NCBI RefSeq assembly: GCF_017565645.3
Contig: NZ_CP086136.1
Span: forward strand, 6,431,501 to 6,495,500
DNA: 64,000 bases
From: Bradyrhizobium barranii subsp. barranii
GTDB lineage: Bacteria > Pseudomonadota > Alphaproteobacteria > Rhizobiales > Xanthobacteraceae
Direction of reading: 5' to 3'
Below the pieces are notes generated by a model. The model searched no databases. It was not told where the DNA came from and saw nothing but the letters and a program-made list of their open reading frames with translations. The number at the start of each line of letters is the position of its first letter. Position 1 is the stretch's first letter. This document shows, piece by piece, positions 16,156-26,200 of the stretch. The translations under genes and the position numbers were made by a program.

Positions 16156-18714
16156 TCAATCACTCAAGAGTCCACGCTGCTCGGACTCGAGCCGCGCGAA
16201 GGCCGCGTAAACCGCGTCTTCAGCCGCCCGCCGAACGTCGTTGGGGTTGCCGCCGTTCACTTCGACGGTGATCTGCGCCGTGTTGGTGCGCGACACGGCC
16301 GTGTTGTTCTCGCTCGCACTAGCGACCGCTGCCGCGCCGTCCGAGGTCAGGCTGCGCAGCTTGTCGTTCGACTCGATGCGGCCGGACATGCCGGGCACGA
16401 AGAGCTCGGGGCCTTGCTCGCCAACGAGATACGGCTTGCCGTAGCTCACGGGGCCGCCCAGCGCGCGAGCGCCAGCGATAGGCGCAGGGGCCGCACCGCC
16501 CGCCGGGGCACCCTTGCCGCCGCCGCTGCTAAAGATGTTCTTGATCGCGCTGCCCAGCGACATCGCCTTGTCGATGGCTGCGCCGAAGAAGCCAATCAGG
16601 CTTTGGATCGCGGAGATGACCGACCGCACGCCCGACGCTGCAACGCCGCCAACGGTCTGGCCCCACTCGCGCCACTTCGCATTGGTCGCGTCGAGCGGAC
16701 CGAGCAACTGCGACATCCAATTGTAGACCGAGGCCAAGCCGTCCGAGATTGCCTTCACGGCCGGACCGGCGGGGCCGAGACCTTCCATGAAGCCCTGACC
16801 GAACCCGGCGAAGAACTCCTTGATCCCCGCCCAATTGTTGTAGACCCACACGCTAAGAGCCGTCAGAGCGACGACCAGCGCCGTGATGATCAGACCGACC
16901 GGGTTGGCAACCAACGCCCACATGGCGACGCCAATGGCGCGCAGCGCCGTCAGCGGGAAGAGCAGGATCGACCGCCCCAGGGCGAGCAGAGAGCCGCCGA
17001 GAGCCGACAGGGTCGCCGCTGCCCCAAGCGCGGTCAGCATGCGGAAGCCCAGGGCCATCGCCGCCAAGCGGCCTACAGCGGCCGTCGCCACGCCAGCGAT
17101 GACGCCGCCGAGCAGACGGAACGGCAACAGCACACCGAGCAGAGCGAGGTTCAGACCGCGCATCGCGAGCAGCCCAACGCGGCCGAGCGAGCCCAGGACG
17201 AAGAGCAACGGACCGGCAGCCGCAGCCGCAGCCGCGAAGTAGACGCCGGTCTTCAACAGCGCCGGGTTCGTCTCCGACAGCTTCTGCAACGTGTCCGCAA
17301 GCTTCGTGAAGGCGTTGGCGATGTCGTTGCCGACCGAGTCCACAATCGTGTTGCGGAACTTCTCCCAGGCAGCGCCGAGCTTGAGCAAGATCGCGGGCAA
17401 GCCTTGGTTGGCGATCTTGTATTGCCGCTGCGAATAGCCGTCCGACTTCTCTTCGACTTCCTTGATCATCGCGGGCAGATCGGCCTTCAGCAACGCCATG
17501 TAACGCGAGATATGGCGCGCTTCGAGGATCTGCGCGATGTCGCCGGTCGTCGCGACACCGTCGTCCATCTTCTTCTTCAGGTCGGTCATGAACTTCGTGA
17601 TGTCCACCTTCGACCCCGCCGCAGCGACGGCGTCGTTGACCGAGTCCGAAATCTTGTCGGCATCCACCGCCGACGAACTGCCGATGGCACCCTGAACCGC
17701 CTTGGTGATCGCGGCCGACAACCCGGCGTGATCGCCCTTGTTGTTCTTGATGGCGTCGGCGATCTGCGTCTTCACGCCGCTCGCGTCGATGCCGTCCGCC
17801 TTCAGGTTCTCAAGAACCGTGTCGGCGGTGACGGGGCGCGCCTGGGTGTAGTCGCTAAGGTTCATGCCGATGCGGCTCAATGCCTTCATGCCGCCCTTCG
17901 GCATTTTGACGAGACGCACGATGGCAGAGCGCAGCGCGACGCCCGCTTCCGATCCGAGCACACCGGCCTTGGCGAACGCCATCACCATCGCCGTGACGGA
18001 GTCGAGCGAGTTGCCGGTCGTCGAAGCGACGCCGCCCGCATACTTGAACGACTCCGAGATGTCCTTCATGGACGCGACCGTGGACACGGCGGCGTAGACC
18101 ATGCGGTCGGTGACGACGGTCGAAGACTTGACGGCCTGCTCATAGGTCTTCATGGGCATGCGGAATTGCGTGATGGTCTTGCTCAGTGACGCGCCGACAT
18201 CGGCAGGCGTCATATCGCCCGCCAGCGCAGACGCGGCCAAGACCTGTTCAAGCGCGCCCTTCGCCTGCTCGAACGTGAAGCCCGCCTTCAGAAGCTCGGT
18301 CGCCGACTTCATGATGCCGGTCGCGCCACCGGCGTCGAACCGACCCGCCAAGTCCTGCGACATCTTCGAAAGCTCAAGGCGCTGCTCTTTCGTCGCTTCG
18401 CCCAACGCCTCGACCATGTTGCCAGCCTTGGCGAACTCTGCGGCGTCCTTGATCATGTTCGCGCCGAACCACGCGGCGGGCGTCGTGACTCCGAGCGTCG
18501 CGTTGCGGCCATGCCGCTGCATCACGGCCATACGCTTCGAGGTATCGGCGAGATGCTTGTTTACGGCCGCGAACGGCGCGTTCATTTTTGCAGCCATGCC
18601 AGCGAGCGAAGCTCCCAGGCTGTTGACCTGGGTCTTCGCTGCGTTGACTGCGGCGTTGAGGCTGGGGCTAACCTTGCCCCCGATGTTGACGAATACGGAG
18701 AAGCCGGTCGCCAT
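16156..18714 (-). CDS. Tail tape measure protein (TP901 type)
   Basis: The 852-residue protein sets tail length. The N-terminal half contains the TP901-type tape measure core (TTPAAWFGANMIKDAAEFAK, SKMSQDLAGRF, MVYAAVSTVASMKDISESFKY). Several long hydrophobic segments lie between residues about 490 and 660, and the C-terminus is Gly/Ser-rich with GEQGPELFVPGMSGRI, a common tape-measure end motif. Its size predicts a contractile tail of roughly 110-130 nm if the usual relation of about 1.5 angstrom per residue holds (an inference). Confidence 0.93.
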   Translation of the reverse strand: MATGFSVFVNIGGKVSPSLNAAVNAAKTQVNSLGASLAGMAAKMNAPFAAVNKHLADTSKRMAVMQRHGRNATLGVTTPAAWFGANMIKDAAEFAKAGNMVEALGEATKEQRLELSKMSQDLAGRFDAGGATGIMKSATELLKAGFTFEQAKGALEQVLAASALAGDMTPADVGASLSKTITQFRMPMKTYEQAVKSSTVVTDRMVYAAVSTVASMKDISESFKYAGGVASTTGNSLDSVTAMVMAFAKAGVLGSEAGVALRSAIVRLVKMPKGGMKALSRIGMNLSDYTQARPVTADTVLENLKADGIDASGVKTQIADAIKNNKGDHAGLSAAITKAVQGAIGSSSAVDADKISDSVNDAVAAAGSKVDITKFMTDLKKKMDDGVATTGDIAQILEARHISRYMALLKADLPAMIKEVEEKSDGYSQRQYKIANQGLPAILLKLGAAWEKFRNTIVDSVGNDIANAFTKLADTLQKLSETNPALLKTGVYFAAAAAAAGPLLFVLGSLGRVGLLAMRGLNLALLGVLLPFRLLGGVIAGVATAAVGRLAAMALGFRMLTALGAAATLSALGGSLLALGRSILLFPLTALRAIGVAMWALVANPVGLIITALVVALTALSVWVYNNWAGIKEFFAGFGQGFMEGLGPAGPAVKAISDGLASVYNWMSQLLGPLDATNAKWREWGQTVGGVAASGVRSVISAIQSLIGFFGAAIDKAMSLGSAIKNIFSSGGGKGAPAGGAAPAPIAGARALGGPVSYGKPYLVGEQGPELFVPGMSGRIESNDKLRSLTSDGAAAVASASENNTAVSRTNTAQITVEVNGGNPNDVRRAAEDAVYAAFARLESEQRGLLSD

Positions 18715-18715
18715 G

Positions 18716-18889
18716 TTACTTTGCCTTCATCGCCTTGTTGATGTCGGCCTGAAGCTTCGTGGCGTCTTCAAGCCAGCCGTAGAAATCGTCGAGGGACATT
18801 TCCTCGACTTCAGAGATCGAGACGCCGCCTTTGGTCAGCCGAACGAGCGTCAGAATCCCCTTTCGGAGATCGCTTAGCTCGACTGACCC
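18716..18889 (-). CDS. Tail assembly protein gpE' (read by -1 frameshift from gpE)
   Basis: This short frame overlaps the end of gpE and has no good start of its own. It reads VELSDLRKGILTL, then EEMSLDDFYGWLEDATKLQA, the signature of the P2 GpE-type extension. A -1 slip on the GGGGG run at 18891-18887 (minus strand), just before the gpE stop, would fuse the two. A gpE/gpE' fusion by programmed -1 frameshifting is established for P2, where it chaperones the tape measure. The TAA is two bases before the tape-measure ATG. Confidence 0.7.
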   Translation of the reverse strand, partial: GSVELSDLRKGILTLVRLTKGGVSISEVEEMSLDDFYGWLEDATKLQADINKAMKAK

Positions 18890-19152
18890 CCACGAAAAGC
18901 ATCGAGTTGGTCGCTCAGCTTCTTCGCGTCGATCTCGTCAAGCTCTTCGATCACGTCCGGCGAGACGTTGCAGAGATCGGACAGGAGCAGGATGCCCTTG
19001 TCGGCGTCGTGGCCCCTGAACTTCGCGGCCTTCAGCGAGTCCTTCGTCTTCGGCCGACGCATGGTCATCGTCTTGTAGGTCTTGCCATCGACCTCGAACG
19101 GAAAGTCGAGCGTGATTTCCGCCGACAGCCGCATGTCTTTCTTCTCAGTCAC
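18874..19152 (-). CDS. Phage tail assembly chaperone gpE
   Basis: The 92-residue protein has the sequence layout of the P2-type tail assembly protein (ITLDFPFEVDGKTYKTMTMR, then LLLSDLCNVSPDVIEELDEID). It lies between tube and tape-measure genes, the canonical position. It acts together with its frameshift extension during tail assembly. Confidence 0.85.
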   Translation of the reverse strand: MTEKKDMRLSAEITLDFPFEVDGKTYKTMTMRRPKTKDSLKAAKFRGHDADKGILLLSDLCNVSPDVIEELDEIDAKKLSDQLDAFRGGQSS

Positions 19153-19221
19153 AGTCTAGTTCTCCCGCTAAGTTGAGGACCGACCCGTGCGCTTGCGCGT
19201 AGAGGGGTCGGCCATGTTGCC

Positions 19222-19725
19222 CTACATGCCCATCGCAGTGCGAATGGACGCAAGCTGATCCACGCCGTTGACGATGCGGATCATGTTGTCGATGTCGATC
19301 TCGACAACGACGGTGTCCTGAATCTGGATCTTCAGATACCGGATGGACATCTCGGCTTCGTTCTGCGTCAGGTCGCCCGCTTTCCAGGTGCCCAACGTGT
19401 TCTTCTTGAAGCCGCCGTGCAGATCGACGGTCATCGGGACCGCAGTCTCGCCGTCACGCTGAAGCGCGCCGCGAAGCTGGATACGGGCGGCGTTGCCGTC
19501 CATGTTGCCCCACAGACCGAGAATCTGGTTGGCATACTCGCCGAAGGTGAACTTGGCGGTCAGCGTTTCGAGGCCCATGTCCAACTCGACATTGCCGTCC
19601 ATGCCGCCGCCACGATACTCTTCCGTCTTCACGGAGAGCTCGGGCAGTTCGACTTCGGAGATGCGACCGGCGTAACCGACGCCGTTCACGAAGCTGTTGA
19701 AGTTGCGAAGTACGCGCGGGATCAT
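19222..19725 (-). CDS. Major tail tube protein (P2 gpFII family)
   Basis: This 167-residue protein forms the inner tube of the contractile tail. The N-terminal MIPRVLRNFNSFVNGVGYAG and the ELPELSVKTEEYRGGGMDGN block are diagnostic of the P2 FII family. It follows the sheath gene by 12 bases in the same operon. Confidence 0.95.
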   Translation of the reverse strand: MIPRVLRNFNSFVNGVGYAGRISEVELPELSVKTEEYRGGGMDGNVELDMGLETLTAKFTFGEYANQILGLWGNMDGNAARIQLRGALQRDGETAVPMTVDLHGGFKKNTLGTWKAGDLTQNEAEMSIRYLKIQIQDTVVVEIDIDNMIRIVNGVDQLASIRTAMGM

Positions 19726-19737
19726 CTTTCGTCCCCG

Positions 19738-21147
19738 TTATGCGAAGAGGTTGCGGATGTAGTCCGAGACGAGATGCGACCGGAAGGTCACACGCTCGGC
19801 CGGGCACGGCGGGGTGAAGTCATACGAGAACGTCACATGACCCTGCGAGATGTCGGCTTCGGTGTTGAACTCGGGATCGACCCAGCAGTCACCACCGAGG
19901 ATCGCACCGCGCACGCGAAGCTGGCGCATGTACGCCTTCACCGATGCGGTCACGTCCTCGAAATACTGCTTGGTGATCGAGCGATCCACCGCCCAGCGAT
20001 GGGCCTTCGCGATGGAGATGTCGATCATGTCGCCGGTACGCGAGACGGACAGGAAGGCGAACTTCGGATCGGCCGAGCAGGTGCGGTTGCCCCACAGATA
20101 CCAACCTTCGTCGCGGATGAACGTCGCGATCTCATTCTCGTTGAGAATGTTCGCGCGGCTGTTCTTGTCGCCGTAGGCGTAGTCGATGGGACGGCCCAGG
20201 CCGCCGATGCCATAGACCTCCTTGTTCGACGGCGACTCCCAAAAGCCCTTCTCGTTGTCCACGCGCGAGATCAGGCCCGCCACTCGGGCGGACGAGTGTT
20301 CGAGCGCGTAGGTGCTGGTCTTCACGGACCAACCCGAGACGGTCGGATCGACGATGAACACGCGGCGCGTGCCGTGGTCGTTGCGATAGGCGAACGCAGC
20401 GGCATCGGTGGTCGAGGGACCATCGGCGATGATGTGCGCCTTGAAGCCATCAGCCAGTTGCTTCAACTCGCTGACGACCGGGTTCGCCGAAGCGCCGATC
20501 TGGATCGTGATGGTCGCGCCGGTGCCGTCGCCGGTGACGGTCGCGGTCAGCGGCGAGACGATGCCGAAGCCGAGCGAGTCGAACTCAAGTCCCGTGATCT
20601 TGCCGCCGGTGATGATCGGCTTCGCGGTCGGCAGCACCGCGCCCGCACCGCCGCCCGTGAAGGCCACGGTCGCCTGGGTGTAGCCGTTGCCCTGCGCGGT
20701 CACGGTATGACCGGCCACGCCGAGCGGACGCTGATGCGTGAAGCCGGGCGCGATCAGGATCATCGGGGACACGCCGCACTCGGCTTCGGCCGCGCGGAAG
20801 ACGTGAATGCCGGTGAACGCGCCGGTGTCGGCGTCAACACCGCCGATGATCTTGGAAAGCTGCTCGTTCTCGGTCTGCGCGTCTGCGACGCGGACCACGA
20901 CGATGAGCGCACCGCCCTGATCGTAAATCGAATCGATGGCCTGCGGCAGACTGCCGGTCGCGCCGATCATGGCCGCCGCCTGACGACGGTTGACGAGTAC
21001 GGGAGTGTCGAGGGGGAACGCCACTTCGTTCGCGGCCTGCGCGGTGCCGATCAATCCGATGACGGACGAGCGGACGGTCTGGATCGGCCGGGGGCCGCTA
21101 TCGACGACGACAGTCTCGACGCCGTGAAGGAAATCGGTAAGGGACAT
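19738..21147 (-). CDS. Tail sheath protein (P2 gpFI family)
   Basis: This 469-residue contractile sheath protein includes FLHGVETVVVDSGPRPIQTV, the SSVIGLIGTA N-terminal strand and the C-terminal sheath domain with SVSRTGDMIDISIAKAHRWA. The start MSLTDFLHG follows GAGAGAAC; the four residues before it in the open frame lack such a site. A beta-rich insertion (residues about 150-235, Gly/Thr-rich) interrupts the conserved core and would be exposed on the tail surface. Confidence 0.93.
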   Translation of the reverse strand: MSLTDFLHGVETVVVDSGPRPIQTVRSSVIGLIGTAQAANEVAFPLDTPVLVNRRQAAAMIGATGSLPQAIDSIYDQGGALIVVVRVADAQTENEQLSKIIGGVDADTGAFTGIHVFRAAEAECGVSPMILIAPGFTHQRPLGVAGHTVTAQGNGYTQATVAFTGGGAGAVLPTAKPIITGGKITGLEFDSLGFGIVSPLTATVTGDGTGATITIQIGASANPVVSELKQLADGFKAHIIADGPSTTDAAAFAYRNDHGTRRVFIVDPTVSGWSVKTSTYALEHSSARVAGLISRVDNEKGFWESPSNKEVYGIGGLGRPIDYAYGDKNSRANILNENEIATFIRDEGWYLWGNRTCSADPKFAFLSVSRTGDMIDISIAKAHRWAVDRSITKQYFEDVTASVKAYMRQLRVRGAILGGDCWVDPEFNTEADISQGHVTFSYDFTPPCPAERVTFRSHLVSDYIRNLFA

Positions 21148-21231
21148 CTGTTCTCTCAATCCTCAGTATTGGGATTGAGCGTACCCTAGCGACCGCCCTG
21201 CCCGGCGTCGGGACCGTTTCGGTATCCCTTG

Positions 21232-21714
21232 TTACAGGGTTTGTGCGAGCGTGAAGAGGCCGACAAGCTCCGCTTCGCTCTTGTTCAACTGCTCAGCGCA
21301 GCCGACGACGAACGGATGATTCATGTCGAACTCCGTCGTCCATTGCCAGCTATCTTGCACGTCCCGCGACTGCGAAGCGACGTACTCTTCGATCTCGTCA
21401 CGAAGGCCGAGCATGTTCATCGCGAGACGGATTTGTCGGGCGCTCGCCTTCAGCGGCGGTTGCGGGATCGGCCGGGTAACGAGTACCTGGGCCACGACGC
21501 CGTTAACGCGCTCGAAGCTCGCGCTCACGACCTCTTCGCCAGCGGGAGGCACCGCAGGGCTCACCCGGAAGATGCCGATGCTCGCGAGGTCTCCGTCTGA
21601 CCAAAGCTCGGCAACCTGCCAGCCATGCAGTACGTTGCCCGCCCTGAACGACTGCCCGGCGAAGATTTGAGTGAAGGCCCCGGCCGGGGATTCTTGAACG
21701 ACGATCTTGTCCAC
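21232..21714 (-). CDS. Phage tail-associated hypothetical protein
   Basis: The 160-residue product has a compact N-terminal part and a C-terminal half LKASARQIRLAMNMLGLRDE followed by the W-Q-W-T-T-E-F-D block. That C-terminal organisation is common in tail fibre assembly or chaperone-like phage proteins encoded after the fibre genes. It directly follows the glycine-rich adhesin gene, so a fibre assembly role is plausible but not shown. Confidence 0.55.
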   Translation of the reverse strand: MDKIVVQESPAGAFTQIFAGQSFRAGNVLHGWQVAELWSDGDLASIGIFRVSPAVPPAGEEVVSASFERVNGVVAQVLVTRPIPQPPLKASARQIRLAMNMLGLRDEIEEYVASQSRDVQDSWQWTTEFDMNHPFVVGCAEQLNKSEAELVGLFTLAQTL

Positions 21715-21735
21715 GATAGCTCCGATTGATTGTTG

Positions 21736-22356
21736 TTAGGTCCAAGACACGCTTGCGGACGCATCGGCACCGGCGTTTCCATTGCAAGGGACAGTGCCTA
21801 ACTCTCCGTCGTTGAAGAAGCCTGCACCGCCGCCACCGCCGCCACCGCAGGTCAGCGTGAGAGTGGAGCCAAAGGCAGGCGCACCGGCGTCATACCAGTT
21901 CCAAGTCCTAGAAACGAAGCCACCCCTGCCGCCAGGGCCGCCGGACGCTGAGATAAGGATGGCTCCGCCGCCGCCAGAGTTGCCGCTGCCCGCCGCGTTC
22001 GTACTGCCGCCGCTGGCGCCGCCAATACCGCCGCCAGCCCCATTAGTCGGCCCGAACTCAGGGTCATAAAGTCCGTTGCCGCCACCACCGCCGCCATACG
22101 CGATAAGGGTGCCGCCGGGAAATGAAAACCACGATGCGCCGCCAGTACCGCCGAAGTAGGCGTTGGCACCGCCTGCGCCTGCAAGGGTGTTATTCGCACC
22201 GCCGCCGCCTCCACTCGATCCCCAAATTTGCACGGTGAGCGTGGTGTAGACCGGGTTAAGAACTCCGCGCGATCCGACACCGTAGTTCGCCGAACCGGGC
22301 GTCGAGGGCGGCTTGGTTGACATCGGCCCCATGCCACGAAGGAAAGGAAGGATCAC
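21736..22356 (-). CDS. Glycine-rich tail fibre adhesin
   Basis: The product of about 206 residues is dominated by oligoglycine runs (GSSGGGGG, YGGGGGGNG, CGGGGGGGAG) separated by short variable segments. This is the pattern of phage receptor-binding adhesins that fold as packed polyglycine-II helices at the fibre tip. The GTG start overlaps the stop of the preceding fibre gene (GTGA). Receptor recognition loops would be the non-Gly segments such as TWNWYDAGAPAFG. The structural analogy is an inference. Confidence 0.65.
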   Translation of the reverse strand: MILPFLRGMGPMSTKPPSTPGSANYGVGSRGVLNPVYTTLTVQIWGSSGGGGGANNTLAGAGGANAYFGGTGGASWFSFPGGTLIAYGGGGGGNGLYDPEFGPTNGAGGGIGGASGGSTNAAGSGNSGGGGAILISASGGPGGRGGFVSRTWNWYDAGAPAFGSTLTLTCGGGGGGGAGFFNDGELGTVPCNGNAGADASASVSWT

Positions 22357-23246
22357 GTCAGCTTCCCTCCCGACACGGCGATGGCGACGCCGGCATCAAA
22401 GCCAACAGCGTAGGACAAGGCGTTCCATGCGCCGCCCCCGGTGTTGAACAAGGGGACCAAGCCACCAATCGGGTAGATGCTGCCGCCGAGTGATACCGTG
22501 AAAGCTCCGCCGTTATTCCATGAGACCATGCCCGTTTGTCCGCTCTTGGCGTTCGCGAATACGAGAGTCACGTTTCCGACAGTGACGAACTTGAAGTTGA
22601 CGCCCTGGGACAGGTCGATGGTCACGTTGCCGCTGACGTTGCCGAGGTTGACCACAGCAGCCGCAGACCACGCCTGATCGGTCGTGACGACATCAGCGCC
22701 AGTGTTCGCCTTGAGGTTCGCGGCGGTTGCAATGGCCTTCAGAGCCGCCGCAGCGAGGCCGAGATTGGCTCGACCATTGGCCTGCATGGTGCTGTTCAAT
22801 CCCTGCGCCGCCGTGTCGATGCGGAGTCGGTTCGCGAGAGCGGACAGGATCGCGTTGATCTGCGTCATGTCGGTAAGCTTCGCGGCAATCACGACAAGGG
22901 TGTCATAAGCCGGATCGACGCTGCCCTTCAGATCGTTGATGGCCGTCGTGATCGCGGCCCCGTACTGATCGACGATGGTCGTGTGCAGTGCGGCCGTTGC
23001 CGACGTGATCATGTCCATGACGCGCTTCACAACGGGCACGGCGACCTGTGTCGTGCCCGCAGTTGCTTCGGCCGCCGATGCGAGCCGCACGATGCCATTT
23101 TCCGTCTCGGACGCGGGGGCCACGACCATCGCTTCCATGTCTTCGCTGATCGCCGTGATGGCGTCACGAATCCGCTGCGCGTCCTCACGCGCAACGTTGT
23201 CGGGATGCGGAAGCGGATAGCCGCGCTCGGTGGTATCGTTCGGCAT
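22353..23246 (-). CDS. Tail fibre protein
   Basis: The 297-residue protein has an N-terminal phage fibre pattern (PLPHPDNVAREDAQRIRDAI followed by a Thr/Ala-rich repeat region). The C-terminus is beta-rich with NVTLVFANAKSGQTG and a Gly/Trp end. The segment ASAAEATAGTTQVAVPVVKR is typical of tail-collar fibre shafts. It is coupled to the adhesin gene that follows. Confidence 0.7.
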   Translation of the reverse strand: MPNDTTERGYPLPHPDNVAREDAQRIRDAITAISEDMEAMVVAPASETENGIVRLASAAEATAGTTQVAVPVVKRVMDMITSATAALHTTIVDQYGAAITTAINDLKGSVDPAYDTLVVIAAKLTDMTQINAILSALANRLRIDTAAQGLNSTMQANGRANLGLAAAALKAIATAANLKANTGADVVTTDQAWSAAAVVNLGNVSGNVTIDLSQGVNFKFVTVGNVTLVFANAKSGQTGMVSWNNGGAFTVSLGGSIYPIGGLVPLFNTGGGAWNALSYAVGFDAGVAIAVSGGKLT

Positions 23247-23252
23247 GGTCGA

Positions 23253-26200
23253 TTAACCCGTGGTGGACTTGACAGCGACTGCGCGGATGTTGCGTGCGTT
23301 CGAGCGAGCGGCGGGGCCGCCGCTGATCTTCACATACGCGCGCGAGGTGGCGAGGTTGACATGATCGAGCATGTACTGGCGCTCTTCCCAACCGTCGCCG
23401 AGAGGCGTCGCCTTTTCGAGCGAGAGCGCGTTCCACACCGGAAGGCCAGCGCTGACGCCCGTCTGGATTTTTGCCTCGAACGTCGCAGTGCCGGGCAGAT
23501 ACACGTCGAGGATCAGGCGGACCTTCGAGTCGGTGCCCGCCTCGAAGGCGCGCGTGATGTAGTCGCCGTCCGCCTGGATCGCGCCCGCCACAACCTGCAC
23601 ATAAGGCAGCATGATCGGCCAGAGATTGGCGGACCCGGTGACGCGCAGACGGACCTTCAGCGTGCCAGTGATGGCCTGCGGGAGCGAGACGTTGACCGCC
23701 GGGGCAGTCACATACTTCGTGCCGTTCGGGGCCTCGAACTCGACCTCGATAGCCGTGCCTTCGGGGCGCTCGGCCGCGAGCAACGACATCAGGTCCGAGC
23801 AGGCGACGACGGGCAGTTCGCCGACCTCGATGGTCCGCACCGCTTGGGCGAACTTGGCGCAGCGCAGGCGGAAGCCCAGCGAGCGGCCCGGCTTCGGCAG
23901 CCAGGTACGCGAGTCCGAGCCGTCGAGGAAGGTGCCGAGCGGGAAGGCGTTGCTCGTCACCCATCCGTTGATCTGGTCGAAGCCGCCCAGGTCGGCGATG
24001 GCGACCGAATGGTTCGTGTCTTCGGTCAGAAGCGTGATCGCATAGCTGCGATCCTCGCGCAGCGTGACGGGACGTTCGAAGGCGGCGAAGGTCCAATCGC
24101 TTTCGACGCGGGGCGCAACCGAGAGCGGGTCGATGACCTTCACGGTGTTCATGTCGAGGATCGACTCGGCGACGACGCGCTCGGTCGGAAGGCCAAGCTC
24201 GACCTCGCGGATTTGGACTCGCACCGGCTTGCTCTTGTCGCCGACCTTGGTGAACTTCACGTCCACGCCGAGCGCCTGCCGGGGCTCGCTCAGACGGAAG
24301 GTCTGAGCAAGCGGGTCGGCGCTATACCAATAGGTGGTGACGATGGTGCGTTCATTGGTGATCGTAGTCAGCCAGCCGTATGCGGTATAGAGCGCGTTCG
24401 CGGTCGAGCCGCCGACGCCCTCGAAGGCGACGTGCTTCACACCGACCGGGACGCCCGCCGGAATCTGGAACGCCGAAGTCAGCGTGCCATTGCCGTCCGC
24501 GCGGATAGTGCCCGCCGGGGTCACGTCGATGTCGTCGAACGTCACCTTCTTCAGGACTTCGTTGTAGCCCCACTTGTGGATCGTGAAGCCAACCGAGCGC
24601 TGGCGGATCGTCTCTTCCGCGACAGTCGCGTTGTTGACGATGCGATCCGTCGTCTCCGTCGTGGTGCCGATCAGCGGGCCAGCGGCGAAGTTGGTGCGCT
24701 GCCACGCGACGCGCGACGTGAAGACCGAGGTCCAAACGTCCTGGGTGTCGGTCCAAAGATCGACGGACGGATCGAGCGCAACATCGGTCGCCGGGGGACC
24801 GAACGAGGCATAGGGGTTGATCTTGGATTCGCCGGTGATCTGGCGCTGCTCGAACACGTTCTCGAACGTGTACGTGAGCGCCGTGTCGGCAGGCATCGTC
24901 GTGACGGTCGGGATGATCGGCAGCCAGAGCAGGCCGCCAAAGATCGCGCCGGTCTGAGGAAGGCCCTGATCGCGCATGTCGTCGTCGAGCATCGGATCGA
25001 CGAACACGCCGCGCTTCGAGGCGACTTCCTTCCGATCCACGTCGCGCTGAAGCCGCTCTTCGGCAACCAGTGCGTAGAGGTCGCTGACCATCGTTTCGAG
25101 GCTGCGCAGATCGGCGAACGGCATGCGGACGGTCGCGACCTGCTTGATGGCCGGGACGAGACCCCAATTGTTGTAGACATCGGCCAGCTTGTGCAGCGTC
25201 GGCGCGACGGTCGTCGGCTGCGGCGCGTACAGCGAGCTAATGCCCTTCAGGTAGGAGATCACGCTCTGCTGATCGACCACGATGGCGTCATAGCGCGGCA
25301 GCTTCGTCTCGTACTTGATGAACGCGGTCGTGTCGTCGGCCGCGCCGGTGATGTCGAACCCATCGCGCGTGATGTTGGTCGGCTCGGCGTTGGTCAGGTA
25401 GCGATACGTGACCTGATAGGTCGAGCCCGGCGCGATCTCCGCACCGCTCGGCGACCAATCCACGGCCGCGCCGGTCAGCTTATAGTCGGAGGTCGGCGCA
25501 TAGGTGGTCGCGCCCTGCTTGACCTGACGGATCGAGAGGACGGTGGGATCGGGCAAAGTATCGGAGGCCCCACTGAAGTTGCCATGCGTCAACGTCACCG
25601 TCTTCTCGGCGATGATCGTGACTTCCTTGATCGAGGCGATGGGCGCGAACCGCACCTTGATCGTCTGCGTGCCGGAATTGACGGCATGCGGCTCGTCATC
25701 GAGCAGCATGATCTCGGGCTCTTCGGTAACGCGAAGGCGCGCGGAGGCAGGCCGGGTCCGCTTGTAGCCCCAAACGTTGATGGTGCCTTCCGAGATCGTG
25801 AAGGTCTGCTTGCTGGACTCGTCGAGGCCGAGCGCCTTGACGTTGAAACCTTCCACGACATAGCCGCCGTGCGCCTCGCGGTCATAGCGCGCGAGCAGGT
25901 TCACCCAGGCGTCATCCATGCCGGGCTCGTTCGGAGTGTCGATAGTGCCGTCCTTGACGGTATAGATCGGGAAGAAGTCGCCTTCCTGGCCGTCGCCTTC
26001 ATAGCCCCAACGGCCGAGCATCGCGAGCGCCGATGCGCCCGGCTCGCCCTGCGCCCGCGTGCCCGGAGCCATACCCTTGAGGGTCGGATCGTTCTCATAG
26101 GTCGCGGTGAAGGTGCGGAGCCAGATGCCGATGACGACAGTGCCAACGGCCGAGATGACGAAGCTGCGGGCGTCGATGCTATGCACCGCGCCGCGAATGT

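Noticed and set aside
16414..18189. Plus-strand open frame of 591 codons opposite the tape measure gene
   Set aside because: Low-complexity Arg/Gln/His composition and full overlap with a clear tape measure protein.
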